NCBI GenBank assembly: GCA_014529385.2
Contig: CM043955.1
Span: 140,186,206-140,250,205, forward strand
Length of the DNA stretch: 64,000 nt
Reading direction: 5' to 3'
Origin: Adiantum capillus-veneris
Taxonomy: Eukaryota; Streptophyta; Polypodiopsida; Polypodiales; Pteridaceae
Position 1 is the stretch's first letter, and every line of letters starts with the position of its first letter. Under the pieces are notes generated by a model. That model was given only the letters and a program-made list of their open reading frames with translations, ran no database searches and was not told the origin of the DNA. Both the position numbers and the translations under genes were made by a program. Below, one piece after another: positions 45,984 to 59,128 of this stretch.

Positions 45984-46045
45984 AGTAGGCTCATATTTTA
46001 TGGGTCTGCTACCTCTTAGAATATGGTGCCTGGGAATGGGTGGGC
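45984..46045 (+). other. Conserved 3' terminal hairpin and tail of E3
   Basis: Stem AGTAGGCTCAT / ATGGGTCTGCT (45984-45994 with 46000-46010) keeps 11 pairs, three as G-U after substitutions. Then TATGGTGCCTGGG and GGGTGGGCA before (CA)n at 46046. Confidence 0.75.
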
Positions 46046-46498
46046 ACACACACACACACACACACTATCAAGGTAACAAAAAGTGTCCGGATTATTGTAT
46101 AAATTAGTGGGGCCCTCTAAAATAGGGTGCCATGAAGTCCCCCTAAGAGTCTGCTAATAGATATACACACACTCGTAACTTGACAACACAACTGCTTCAT
46201 ATATTGGTCCAAAACATGCATGAACATTCACATATTTAAAACTATCAGTACAATGGTCGTTACACACCTTAAGTATCGTAATCTCATCCAACACTTTCTT
46301 GGTTTTAGCACTTGTATTTACTTAGCAGGATATGATTTCTCTGTAATGATGGTAGTCGAGTCCCCACCGGTTGGTGTGCCTTCAACCAATTGCTACGCAG
46401 TCCTATATAGGTTCTCGAGCATCGGAATTCTCATTATCTTAACAGACACATTGGCCAGCCTATGAAATGATGGCGTTCGCAACCAACAAGGTAGGTCA
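46046..46498. other. Short CA tract, then unrecognised sequence
   Basis: About ten CA units, then 430 bases without a gene or similarity to the array modules. Confidence 0.4.
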
Positions 46499-47579
<1,081 letters not shown>

Positions 47580-48960
47580 TTTGCACCTACGTAGAAATGA
47601 TTATGGTTTATTAGTATTGTTACTTGAATACAAAATTCATAGACATTAACATACATAAATAAGTGTTTGGTTTCGGTATTGTCAATTTCTTATGTGCAAA
47701 ATATTTTATAGGAGACTTCTCATTTTGATATACCTGACATGCTAACACTATTGCAAATCTCGATACCTTGTTCTTTGTATAAACCTAAATGATACTTTTT
47801 CTCCTAAAACAATCAAGATTAGACTAAGTTAAGTATGTTTTTGGGATTCAGGAAGGTTGTGTTATCCACTTTGTTAAACAAAACGGAGCATATAACAGGA
47901 ACATCAGAACAAAGGATATAAGTTGACCTTTGAGTATGAGGATATGCTGGGCTACAAAGCAATTGCTTATGTCTTGATTTTTTTTTTTTGACCTTAATCC
48001 TCTTGTGAGGGTCTCTCCATGAGATGGCATTATTTTTTGGTTTTTTTCTGAGAATTTATCCAACTTACAAAGGAGATGCTGCCAAAATTTTGCAAATCCA
48101 GGTATAATATGAACTTTTACCTGAGATTTTGTGAAATAATAACTTTAATGCCCATCAAAGATAGCCTTGAAATACTGTAACTTTTTAAGCTATTATCCAA
48201 GGCTGCGTGATAGTAATTATCTTTGCGGAATAGACATGTTATTCATAGTCTTACAAGGTGTTTATGATACTACAGGTTTGTCTTTTTTGGGATCTATTCT
48301 TATTGCATACATAACATATAGACATATAAGGAATTGAGGATAGGTTTATTTTGGAATCCTATTTTAGATACAAACAAGATGCTACCAGATTTTTATAAAG
48401 ATGGCTATATGTGCTAGTAGTCTATATGTGCTAGTAAGATAGGATGTATTACTAGGTTTTGACACATGACATACATGGTTTTCATTAATGAATCCGTAAA
48501 CCTCTTGTGAGGGTCTCGTTGGGAGATGGCATAAACGAAGTATTTGAAAAACTAATCAAATTACAAGGTATATGTTGTTCGATTTTTGTAAGGGAGTCTA
48601 CAAGGATTTTTAAAACCAAAAATACAAAAAATACATAGCTATCTGCATCATATAGTGGTAGTCATTATCATCAATTCTTTGGGGAAACTCAATGAATATT
48701 GGGACACACATGATTTGACAATCAAAGGTTATCTTACTTAAAAGCCTAACTTAATGATCAATCCTAAGGGTAGGCTGTAAACTAGGTCTACAAGTGTGAC
48801 ATGGATAACAATTGGATCCAGTGTCGACACCTGCAATACACACAAACATAGCTAGTTCTAACTGAATGTTTTTGTATGGATGCAGGTAAAGCTGGATCCT
48901 TCTCCATGTAGATGTAGTGGAAGCTCATCCCAAAGGATGGACACACAGAGATGTATTGCC
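47580..48960 (+). repeat. Dispersed module G1, related to the array's intron-like region
   Basis: Shares long stretches with 55815-57345. These include two internal copies of a unit with TGTGAGGGTCTC and GAGATGGCAT, and the block that ends TATGGATGCAG at 48885 followed by GTAAAG. The acceptor-donor block links it to E1-E3. No coding sequence and no 3' hairpin. Confidence 0.65.
48800..48885 (+). promoter_or_regulatory. Double splice-site block, G1
   Basis: GACATGGATAACAATTG, then TTCTAACTGAAT, T-run, TATGGATGCAG and GTAAAG. Together with the G2 copy this is one of the best preserved. Confidence 0.5.
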
Positions 48961-51442
48961 AATCCTAAGTGGGTGTAGTTGTGTCCCATGTGATAACATG
49001 TATAGCAGAGAAGAACATAGGTTCACCATACATGCACTGATAGCCGTTTTTCAGCTCTCCGTAATTGCCATAGTGAGCTAACCCACCCTACCAAAATCAT
49101 CCAAACACTGTGGCTATCCCTACCATTTCACTGTATATAGGTGTATGTGAGTTAGGGGACTTTTCCCATATCTTCTTAAAAACCCTCAATTAGCTAAACA
49201 CTGGGCTAGTTGAGCCAAAAAAATAAAAAAATAAAAAAATAAAAAATTATAAGTATATTATGGCCCATTTGTGTGTAAATATTTCATTGTATATAGGTCC
49301 TAAATAAAAGGATTTTTCATAATTATTTTGGTATTTATTTAAATATTTCTACCTATGGTGTGTTATTTATGCTATGTATATTGACTCACCATTACCATAT
49401 TTTTTCTTACCATTTTGTATACTCTTTATTCCATATAAAAATAATTTCATGCAAGCTTCTCTTATTTTTGGTGTAACTCCATCCCAACAAAAATCCCAAA
49501 AAACTAGTTCTATTTATGTGTATATTTTTTCACTATTGTGATTTTTTCCTTCCTACATCTATTCTCTATTACTCTCATAAATTAGACCACCAAATATATT
49601 CATCTTCTTATGGTAGACTTATAATGAGAGAGATTTATTTTGACCCCTTTATATTTTTTCCACCTATATTATTTATATTTGACATATACATATTTTTTTA
49701 GACCCCTCAATATTTGATTTTCTTAGTTGTACTATTCACTTATATGATGATCTCAACAATATCTTCAATGATAGACCTACCAAATAAGGTCAAGGGTATG
49801 TGGCATGCATGCATGCACCATGGGGAGCTCACTCTTGGAGGTATTCAAAAGAATCATCCAAAGAAGGATCTCACAAGGATTTTGTGCAGTGGAAAAAAAC
49901 AGTCAGTTTTGCTGAATTTTTAAAGATCACATGCTCCCTGAGTTTGAAAAGGTGATACAAACAAAAGTTGTAGCTCGTGAGCTAAAATTTTACCTCAAAT
50001 TTTTTCATATTTTTTTGAGCTACGAGCTGTGAGCTATGATTTTATTGGTGGACCCCAGTTTGCCCATGCTATGCAACCACATTCCCTCTTCCACTTTATC
50101 ATTTTCCTCTTTCACACACACTTCTCCACTCATCATTCCTACCTCTCTCACCACTCCTCTCTGCACCCTACTCACCTTCTTCTCAACCTTGAAGAATAAG
50201 AGAAACCATGGTTAACTCATGTCTCCTACACACACTTCCATTCCAAAATTGACCACCTAGTCTCATTTTTCCTCATCCATATTACCCATATCTATCAAAA
50301 AAACCACAAAATTCAGCCTCTTTTCTTGAAAGACAGCATCATGGTGATTGATTACTCATGTTCACTTACCTTGGCTCTGAAGGAAGGTCAAGAGTGGAGA
50401 AAAAACGTACCGTCAAAGCTAGTGGACCGTCAACAAGCGTCAAAATTGACTCTACTCAAGACACTTGGAGCATCAACATTGTAAGAAATCCATGTTTTCT
50501 TACCTATTAAGAGTTTTTTCTTCCTTATTTGTATCCTACATGGATACTCCCATTGTAAATATCCAATTCCATTTGTAAATCAATAAAAATACTAACTCTA
50601 CTAATTTACTAACACTAACCTACTATGAAAAGTCCTATCACCTCCACTTCTCTCCTCTCTCTCTTCTTCATCTATCCACACCAACTTCTTGATAATTCTA
50701 AGCAAAAGAAATTAGATAAGTGCTGAAAATCTAACCCAACCATGGTTAGAGGAGTAATCCTAGCCTTCAAAATTGCTATAAAAGGAGGGTGTAGCTAGCA
50801 CAAATGGGAGAGCCATAAGCAAGAGCACTATGCTATAGCTTGAGAAGCCAAGCTCAACCTCTCTAGAAGGAGCTCTTGAGCGGAAGCTCATTGTCTTATG
50901 CATGTGCATGTGTTGTAATAGGGGTGATTAGCAAGGGAACTATATGCCATTGTAAGAGAGAGAGTGATCGTTCAATTGAGAGTAGGAAATCTAGCATTTC
51001 TCCTACTAGTGTAAGCCCAACATTTGTTGAATCAAGGAGGGTGGATTTGGACTAAGCTTGGATACTTTGTCTCTCTTCCAACGTGAAGTAATGGACAACA
51101 ATGATGTGTAAGTGTCTTGGTGTTTTTTTAAGTTCTTGATAGCTTGTTTCTGGGTGTTGTCATCAATTCAGCCATAAATTTCACGTACTGTAAGAGGGCA
51201 ACAGGGTGGAGAAGACTCCCTTGGCCTTAAGACAGTGATTGGGGTGGCTTTTCTTGTGATGTGTTGTGGTGTAATTTACTCAAGCTATGTTGAACAAATA
51301 CTAATCTCACTTTGATTGGTCGTGACAGATTTGTAAGAAGGTATTAATGCAACAAGCATCCCCTCCCCCTTTCTCTCTCTTTCTTACACATATAATTGTG
51401 TTTGCTTGATCACTGTCGATACATTTCAAAGCAGCCCGAGCA

Positions 51443-51445
<3 letters not shown>
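48961..51445. other. AT-rich stretch and an LTR-like leader
   Basis: 49218-49250 has a few TAAAAAA repeats, and 49500-50300 is AT-rich without genes. 50777-50784 is TATAAAAG followed by a leader-like stretch to about 51070 with purine runs, the look of an LTR promoter and U5 region. I found no second copy, PBS or PPT, so a solo LTR is only a possibility. Confidence 0.3.

Positions 51446-51495
<50 letters not shown>
51446..51495. repeat. (CT)n microsatellite
   Basis: About 21 CT units with minor interruptions near the right end. Confidence 0.95.
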
Positions 51496-51773
51496 CTAGT
51501 TCGCATCCAAAACTAGGTGGTGCCCCAAATTTGTGTAGGGTTAGGTTGTGGGTTTGTGTGTGTGTGTTTGTTTTTTTTTCCAACCCCAACTCAATTGAGC
51601 AGCACAAGAGCCTAGAAGGGTGCTTAGAGGCCACTCTTCTTGTTGCCCACCCCGGACCGCCTCAGCACCTAACTTGCAGTGGGTGTATCATTAAACTTGG
51701 AGCACATGAGTAAAGTATAGAGCAGGGGATACATATGAATAAATCCAAGATTTGATAAAATTAGGCAACGAAG

Positions 51774-52016
51774 TGTGAGTACCCGGATGCGGTGCACGTG
51801 CGTAGAGAGTGCAAAGGGGAGAGAGCAAGAGAGAGAGAACGACACAGGATGTGGGGTGGATCTCCCAAATCTCATTGTGTGAGCACCATGTGACAATGCG
51901 AGTGAGAGATCCTTGTTCTTTGTATGTATAAAGAATAAGGAGATAAATGTGGGCAGCCGGACACTGGCCAGCGGACACGGGCAAAGCACGGTGAGGCACA
52001 CCACCTTTACCTAACA
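51774..52016 (-). repeat. Copia E 3' LTR (left)
   Basis: 243 bases, TG...CA ended. Contains on the minus strand a TTATACATACAAAG region likely near the promoter. Confidence 0.85.
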
Positions 52017-54540
52017 TTATCCCACTAAAGTATGTGTGCCGATAAGTGGCGAGAAGACTAGCCTACAACTAGTATATACAAGAGGTGAGAGAAGATGACT
52101 CTCAACCTATGGCCACTGGCTCACTCCAAACATGCTCTAGTGTAGATGCAATATGCATACCACTAGGGCTAGAGCTACGATGACACTCATGATGCAGGTA
52201 TCGAGTGACGACCTGCATGGCTCCACAATGTACAATGCCAATGTCAGTCATCACACGATTGACAACTCCCACTGCAAATGCACCAATTGCATAGGCAGGA
52301 TCATGTCTCAAAACCAAAAGGTCAGACATGAGAGACCTGAAAGCCGACGAAAGTGTGCCAAGCTATCCCTGTCAGCAACCTCAGTGCCATATGCATCCTC
52401 ATCAGGAACCACCTGACTATGCATCACCATGTCAGCATCATCTGGCAAAGGCATTTCCGCTGAGAATGACTGCAAAATCGAAAAATCAGAACCACTGCAA
52501 TCACACACAGCTGTCTGAAGGACATTGTCGCCCACAAACATATCAGACGCATCATAGAACAATGCATGGGTCTCTGGCTCAACTGATGTCACCTCAACTA
52601 ATGACTGACAAAGCTGTGCATTCCTAGAGATACCACTGTCTGTGTGAATATCACCACAAGACAAATGCACAACTTGCTCTCCATGCAGCACATCCACAAA
52701 AGAGACACACCTCGTCTCTCGCTCCAAACATGGCTGCAAATACACATAGACAACACCACCTCATGTGTCAGAAATATGCAAAAGGTATACCAGAACACTC
52801 CTAGCACCTCTGGCTATCACCAGTGATCCCCTATGCATCTGAATGACCGCTCTCCAAGCAGTACACAATGTCCACGACTCTGCAAACTGACGCACTGAAA
52901 TGAGACTCTGACTGAGTCCTGGTACATAACATACATCTCGTAGCGTAAGCAATGCACCGCTAGGTAAAGACATGCATACATCTCCAACACCCTCTATGTC
53001 ATATGCTGAACCATCAGCAAACTGCACAGAACCAAGTCTCCCACTAGAGAAAGAGCAAAAACAAATCACGACGTGGTGTCACGTGAAAAACTGCATGCTC
53101 GTCTAGTAGAAAACGCGTAGACAATGTGCTACCCCAAGACACAAAGTAGTCTGAAGGCAAGCTAGACTCAAAAGTGACATGCCCGTCACATGCATACTCT
53201 CTAGCATCTGTCCTCATAGTAGCACCATGCATCTCCCTCTTTCGCTGCCTCATACGCCTGAAGCATTGGAGGCCTAATATGCCCCTTTTGGCCACAATAC
53301 CAACATGTCTGTCACTGTGAACAAAAGTCGCCTCTCATGGCCATGCCAAACAATGGCAAACAATGCTTGAGATCACAAAACTCTCCCACCTGAGAGCAAA
53401 CCACTATCTCAAGCAGACAAAGTGAGCAAACTATAAAGCTCACAAGCCTCTACAATAGGCAAACAAATTTGACAAAATTTTGATAGAGTTTCCCTTGTAA
53501 CTGGAGCAAAAACTCAACAGTAAACCGCAAATGGAGACAACACAAAATGCCCAAATGGCCAAATCCGGGAATGTAGTCGTCCGGAATCACCTCACAAAGT
53601 CATACAAAGAGCAAGCACACTCTAGTTGGAGTACCACTCAACGGAATATTGACAAAACCTGTCAACCTGTTTGCATAAACAAGCTTCAATGGATGCGCAT
53701 AAACAGGTGCTCAATTGCGAGCATCAACCATGCATCCAAAATACTTAGCCATGATGGCTCCACATCTCCATATTGTTCCCACATAGAGCATACATCAACA
53801 CAAAACCATGTGCCGAGAAACTGCATATGGATGTGTCTTAGTCCAAGAACCACATCCCAAATCAATAGTTAAATCAGCACCCAATGGACTCCACAATGTG
53901 ACGTACATATCCCCAGATGCAATCTACACAACAATTTGCAGTATACAAGCCCTTAACTGTCAAATCTTTTGTGTCTAAAAAAAAATGCAGGTTGCTGCAA
54001 AAAATTCAGAGATCAGAATTTCAAAATTTTGATATCACCATTGCCTCCGGAACGTCGACAAACCTTGGGGTAGACCCCTAGATCATATAGATCTGAGTCC
54101 GAGTGTACAAGATATGCCAAAAACACTGTTTTCGGTCCAAAAACGCAACAAAAACTTGCTGCTGCTGCTGAAATTTCGGAGGTCAAAATCAGCTGAAATG
54201 GACATCACCATTGCGTCTGGAGCGTGCCAAAACCCCATGTTACACCTTAACCTTGCATAAATTGCATTCCGTATGCAAAAGTTATGCAAAAAACACTGTT
54301 TTTGGAGCCTGAAAAATGACCAGCGGAAATGAAAATCTGCATTCTTCCTATAAATATGATTGCAAAAAAGCATACACACTTGCAATACACTCTTTCCTCA
54401 AGCTTGGGAATGTCCCTCAAGCTTCCATGAGCACAGATCTGGTGGTTGCTCACCGATCTCAAGCTTCCACCGAGAACAAACTCACCATAGCCAAAAGCTA
54501 ACTTCTCTATAGCACTCCATCTGTCACGAAGCCAAAGATC
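52017..54540 (-). pseudogene. Copia E gag-protease remnant
   Basis: Near 53310 the minus strand reads CWYCGQKGHI, a zinc knuckle that has lost its last Cys. A protease region follows: FLLDEHAVFHVTPRRDLF, where the catalytic DSGA is changed to DEHA. Then comes FADGSAYDIEGVGDVCM and LRDVCYVPGLSQSLISV, the standard copia sequence between protease and integrase. The frame to about 52310 (VLHGEQVVHLS...) is open but unplaced. No RT or integrase motif. The element is non-autonomous or dead. Confidence 0.75.
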
Positions 54541-54550
54541 TGATACCAAT

Positions 54551-54810
54551 TGTGAGTGCGCCGATGCGGTGCGCATGCGCAGAGAGTGCAAAGGGGAGAG
54601 AGGAAGAGAGAGAGAACAACACAGGATGTGGGGTGGAGCTCCCAAATCTCACTGTATGAGCACCATGTGAGAATGTGAGTGAGAGCTCCTTATTCTTTGT
54701 ACATACTTATTCTTTGTATGTACAAAGAATAAGGAGATAAATGTGGGCAGCGAAACAGTGGCCGGTAGACACGGGAAAAGCACGGTGAGGCACACCGCCT
54801 TTACCTAACA
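54551..54810 (-). repeat. Copia E 5' LTR (right)
   Basis: 260 bases; the TTCTTTGTA stretch is duplicated inside, making it longer than the left LTR. Confidence 0.85.
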
Positions 54811-55150
54811 TTCTCACTGTGTGAGCACCATGTGAGAATGTGAGTGAGAGCTCCTTATTCTTTGTATGTATAAAGAATAATGAGATAAATGTGGGTAGCC
54901 GGACACTGGCCGGCGGACACGGGCAAAGCACAGTGCAGCACACCGCCTTTACCTAACACTAAGGATGTGGCGTTACTTGGATCCCTCTGGCCTTTTGTCG
55001 CATTCTTTGTATGTATAAAGAATAAGGAGATAAATGTGGGCAGCCGGACACTGGCTGGCGGACACGGGCAAAGCACGATGATGCACATCGCCTTTACCTA
55101 ACACTAAGGATGTGGCATTACTTGGATCCCTCTGGCCTTTTGTCGCATAC
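54811..55150 (-). repeat. Two partial LTR copies with a repeated flank
   Basis: 54811-54958 and about 54999-55103 each end in CCTTTACCTAACA like the LTR. Each is followed by CTAAGGATGTGG plus about 30 further bases ending TTTTGTCGCAT, so the flank occurs twice (54959-55001 and 55104-55146). This is a tandem amplification of LTR plus flank. Confidence 0.85.
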
Positions 55151-55814
55151 TTTGTTGTGGTAATTCTTCTACCAGCTCGGCCCATCTTCTGCTCATCTTT
55201 TCTTTGCCAACCTCATCACTCGTACATTGCGAGGGTATGGTTTCCATGCAACCCTTCGGGTTTGTGCTTGTTCGATAGCCCCTCTGGGATGCACATTGTT
55301 CTTCAGACATACTGGCTTCAACCTCGCAGTACTAGTTGAGTATGTCTCTTGCCCTTTCAAATCATTTGACACACACACAGACACACACATAACCCCTTTT
55401 GAAGTTTCACACTCTTTCTCGGGTGCTTCTTGGCATGCCGCACAGGTCTTGAATCTTTATGGGCTTTCTCGCAAGAGATACCCCTCTGTTAGCACATGCA
55501 GACGTAGTCCTCCAGTTCTGTGTACCCTATCAACACACCGCACGAACATACAATGAGGTTCTTGCATGAAGGAGGACCAATGAACTCTCACACTCTCTCG
55601 ATGTGTCTCCTTTGGCCTTGGCTTGAAAAGATCGGCTTTCTCAATGGTCAGGCCTGAACTGCAACAATTGGCTCTCTATCTACCATAAGGGCAATATGCA
55701 ACAATCACCTACATAGATGGGAGAAAATCACGAAGCTATCAAAGCTCACTACTTTGAAAATTGACTCGCAAGAGAGACATTCTCGCACATCTGGTATACG
55801 CACAACATCAGGTA
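55151..55814. other. Unrecognised sequence with one open frame
   Basis: A plus-strand frame of 109 codons (55227-55556), Ser/His/Cys-rich, matches no family. The end, ATACGCACAACATCAG followed by GTACGTG, looks like an exon border in front of module G2. Confidence 0.3.
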
Positions 55815-57345
55815 CGTGATTTTCACCTACTTAGAATGGTTCTAGTGAATTGTTACTATCAACAGAATGAAGTAGGAAAATATGTTATAATTTACGTGAA
55901 TATAATTTAGTGTGCACATTTCATGTGAAAACTTGAACAAGATAGCTCCTGATACGGATAGAATATTACCACCATTTGGTTTCTAATTTACGATTGAAAA
56001 ACAGGGTAAATAAGCTTTGTTGAGGACCGTTCTTGAATGAGGATTTATGCTTTTTGTTTGAAGATTATTTAAATTTGGATTGTTTTCCTTATTTAAATCT
56101 GGATTTCTTTTCACCTACTCAGAGAGGCTGTGTTAAGTCGTTACTTTGAACCTTTTTTATGCTGCATGCATCGGAAGTATAGTTCTTTTAGGATTTCAAA
56201 CCATCTTAATGGAATAGATTTTTATAAGCATTATGGTAATGTGACTTGGACCTTAATCCTCCTGTGAGGGTCTCTTGGTGAGATGGCATAGGTTGTTGGA
56301 GATTTTCTGAAACTTTATTCAAAATATAAGGGAGATGCTGCCAAAATTTCATAAAATATGAACTTGCAAGATTGTCAGCTACTAGGACATATGTCCGGCT
56401 AACATGTAAGTAGAGACTGACAACAAATTGTTTTAGGAGACTGCTCAAATTAGGTATACTCGACATATTGATACTTCATTCATCGCATTATAATTTTTTG
56501 ACAAGCTTCTACTTCATGAATAATGTAGCTAATGATCTACTTATCAAGGATAGCCTTGAGAATACTGTATTTTATAAAGCTGCTATCCAAGGTAAGGGAT
56601 AGTAATTATCTTTGCATATGGACATTTTATTCATAGTCTTACATTGTGTTTATGATACTACGGGTGTGATTTTTTCTTGGGATCAGCTATCATTGCATAT
56701 AGACATATAAGGAATTGAGGATATGTTTTTTGGAATCCTTTTTGAGATACAAACAAGATGCTACCAGATTTTTATGATGGTTATATGTGCCAGTAACAAG
56801 TGATGTATTGCTATGTTTCGACACATGATGTATTGCTAGGTGACACATGACATACATGGTTTTTTTCATTAATGAAGCCATAAACCTCCTGTGAGGATCT
56901 CATTGAGAGATGGCATAAACTGACTATTTGAAATACGAATTGAATTACAAGGGAGATGCTGCCCGATTTTTGTCAGGAGGTCTACAATAATCTTTGAACC
57001 AAAAATATCAAAAATACATAGGTATCTGCATCATATATGGTAGTAGTCATTAGCATCATTTTTTGGGGAAAATCAATGAATATTGGGAACACACATGATT
57101 CGACAATCAAATGTTATCTTACTTAAAAAACCAATTTAATGATCAATCCTATGTGTAGGCTGTAAACTAGGTCTACAGGTGTGACATGGATGACAACTGG
57201 ATCCAGTGTCGATACCTGCAATACACACAAACATAGCCAGTTCTAACTGAATTTTTTTGTATGGATGTAGGTAACAACTGTATCCTTCTCCATGTAGATG
57301 TAGTGGAAGCTCATCCCAAAGGGTGGATACACAGAGATACAACAC
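55815..57345 (+). repeat. Dispersed module G2, sister of G1
   Basis: Colinear with 47580-48960 with many substitutions. Contains two copies of the TGTGAGG(G/A)TCTC unit (about 56260 and 56890) and the double splice-site block ending TATGGATGTAG at 57270 before GTAACAAC. Confidence 0.65.
57185..57270 (+). promoter_or_regulatory. Double splice-site block, G2
   Basis: GACATGGATGACAACTG, TTCTAACTGAAT, a T7 run, TATGGATGTAG, then GTAAC. The acceptor uses TAG here, still a valid 3' site. Confidence 0.5.
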
Positions 57346-57539
57346 TAAGATATCAATTTGTAACGATCAAAGATCAAAATTTTGATCGTAATGACTGTAT
57401 TATCCATTAGATACAGAATGTTGTATTGGTGTATATGAAATGTTAATTGAGTTTTATGACATCTTGTTTTAAAATATTGTTATTTAAAATATTATTTAAT
57501 ATAATTATCTAAGTATGGTTATATTATGAGGGGATTTTT

Positions 57540-58400
57540 ATACTTAAACACATACACACACACATGGCTGATTATAGCGTGTTGCTATTTCCTTGGTATA
57601 ATTTTGTTGGGACTATTGGTTTGGGGTACCTTTAGTGAATAACTCGCTTAAGTTCACTAAGTACTGTATATACTCGTACTAGTACTGGTATTGACTGGTA
57701 CTATTGGATTATATTGGTACCGGTACTGACACTCCACACTACTGATAGTAGTATTGCTATACTGCTATACTCGTACTGGTAGTTTTGGGATACTGGTATT
57801 GTATATATTGGTACTAGTATTGGTACTTTTTGATACTACTGGACTATACTGGTACTAATACTTGTACACACATACACACACATGGCTGGTTATTGCCTGG
57901 TATAATTCGCTGGAACTATTGGCCTGGGTACCTTTGGTACTGACTGGTAATACTGGTATTGGGAATGGCACTATACACTACTGATATTGACACTACTATA
58001 TTGCTATACTAGTGTTGACACTGACTGGTTGTAATGGTACCGTATATATTGATACTAGTACACACACACACACACACATACATGGCAGGTTATTACATGT
58101 TTCCATTTCCCTGGTATAATTCGCTAGAACTGTTAGGCCTGGGGGACCATTGCTATTGATTGGTACTACTAGACTATACTACTACTGGTAATGACACTAT
58201 ACACTATAGATATTGATACTTCTATACTTGTACTGGTAGTACTGATATTGCTACTACTGGACCATACTGGTATTGGTACTGGTACACACGCGCACACACT
58301 CATATGGCTAGTTTTTATGTGTTGCCATTTCCTGGTATAATTCGCTGGAACTATTGACCTGGGGTACCTTTGGTGAATAATTAGCTTAAGTTCACGAGAA
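57540..58400. repeat. Tandem field of TACTG-rich sequence and four CATGGC units
   Basis: Four related units start with CA repeats and CATGGCTGGTTAT-like sequence (57551, 57871, 58068, 58293), then CCTGGTATAATTCGCTGG and a GGTACCTTTGG-like end. Between them lie degenerate repeats of TACTGGTAT and similar words. Spacing varies from about 200 to 320 bases. Confidence 0.8.
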
Positions 58401-58541
58401 AATATTTTTTTAGGTCGTACCTTAATGGTACCTAACCCTTAGTTATTAAAGGGTTTATGGGCGGGCTACTGGGGTCTGTAAATGATGTTGTCTTCTGCTT
58501 AATAGCGAGGTGGCTCCCTCCTGACGGGTTTGTGATACTAT

Positions 58542-58542
<1 letters not shown>

Positions 58543-58588
<46 letters not shown>
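58543..58588. repeat. (CT)n microsatellite
   Basis: About 23 CT units, at the same place as the E3 tract at 43240. Confidence 0.95.
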
Positions 58589-58590
<2 letters not shown>

Positions 58591-58673
58591 AAAGCAGTGT
58601 TGCTACACCATCTCCCTCTTAAAGCCGGGCCCGCCATACAGCTAAGAGGAAGGTGGGCACTTGCTCCAAACCC

Positions 58674-58700
58674 TATAAAAGGTGAGCTTTACATGCTCAC
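58674..58700 (+). promoter_or_regulatory. TATA box plus hairpin, F
   Basis: TATAAAAG then GTGAGC (58682-58687) / GCTCAC (58695-58700), loop TTTACAT, then TTAG; identical in layout to the E3 second module. Confidence 0.7.
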
Positions 58701-58793
58701 TTAGCATTGGTGGTGTGTGTATTTGGGAGAAGTGTCTGTACATTAGGACTGTGAGGATTTTACCTGAAAAGGGGTATGTTAAGTGTTGAATCT

Positions 58794-58853
58794 ATGGCAA
58801 AGGGCAAGGATAAGCAGTCTATTGTGGAGTTGGCTGCTCGAACTCATTCTCAG
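58794..58853 (+). CDS. Candidate first exon of module F (20 codons)
   Basis: MAKGKDKQSIVELAAR... ending SQ at CAG/GTGACT. Same length and phase as the E3 exon with few amino-acid changes, which suggests the exon was under selection before the copies diverged. Confidence 0.45.
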
Positions 58854-59128
58854 GTGACTTTTGGCAATGCTAACTATATGTTGTGTTGTTTCCATGGGTG
58901 CAGGTGAGGGTTACCTTCTCAACTATGGTTTTCAAAGTTCCTTGGCTTGAAGATGACGGACTATCATATCTTCTGGCCCTTTCTTTCAGCACTTGTGTAT
59001 AAAGACTGTTCTGTACTATCAATGGGAATTATACAACCTTTTCATTGACATAGTTTCTATTGTATTTTGTAATTCGAAAGGATTCTTTGGTGTATATGTT
59101 ATATTGTTATTGGAACACACACACTATT

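Larger units (their letters stand above)
51774..55103 (-). mobile_element. Ty1/copia element E, internally deleted
   Basis: LTRs (TGTGAGT...CCTAACA in plus orientation) at 51774-52016 and 54551-54810, with PBS (TGGTATCAGA) inside the right one and a PPT-like AGTGGGATAA inside the left. Only the end of gag, the protease region and a poorly readable 3' part remain in 2.5 kb of interior; integrase and RT are missing. Two extra partial LTR units follow the right LTR. Flank CGAAG left and CTAAG right (after 54958 or 55103) may be an imperfect target duplication. Confidence 0.8.
58432..59128 (+). mobile_element. Module F, truncated copy of the E3 second 5' module
   Basis: Matches E3 43130-44115 including the CT tract, TATA-hairpin, first exon and acceptor-donor block (58901-58903 CAG then GTGAGGG). 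It lacks about 270 bases present in E3 between the exon donor and the CTAAC block. It ends at a short CA run; RT and 3' hairpin are absent. Confidence 0.75.

Noticed and set aside
50440-51070. Solo LTR
   Set aside because: It has a TATA box and leader-like composition, but no target duplication, terminal TG/CA pair or partner could be found.
52310-52745. RNase H of copia E in the 145-codon frame
   Set aside because: No DED residues or EAEY-like motif could be placed; left as unassigned.
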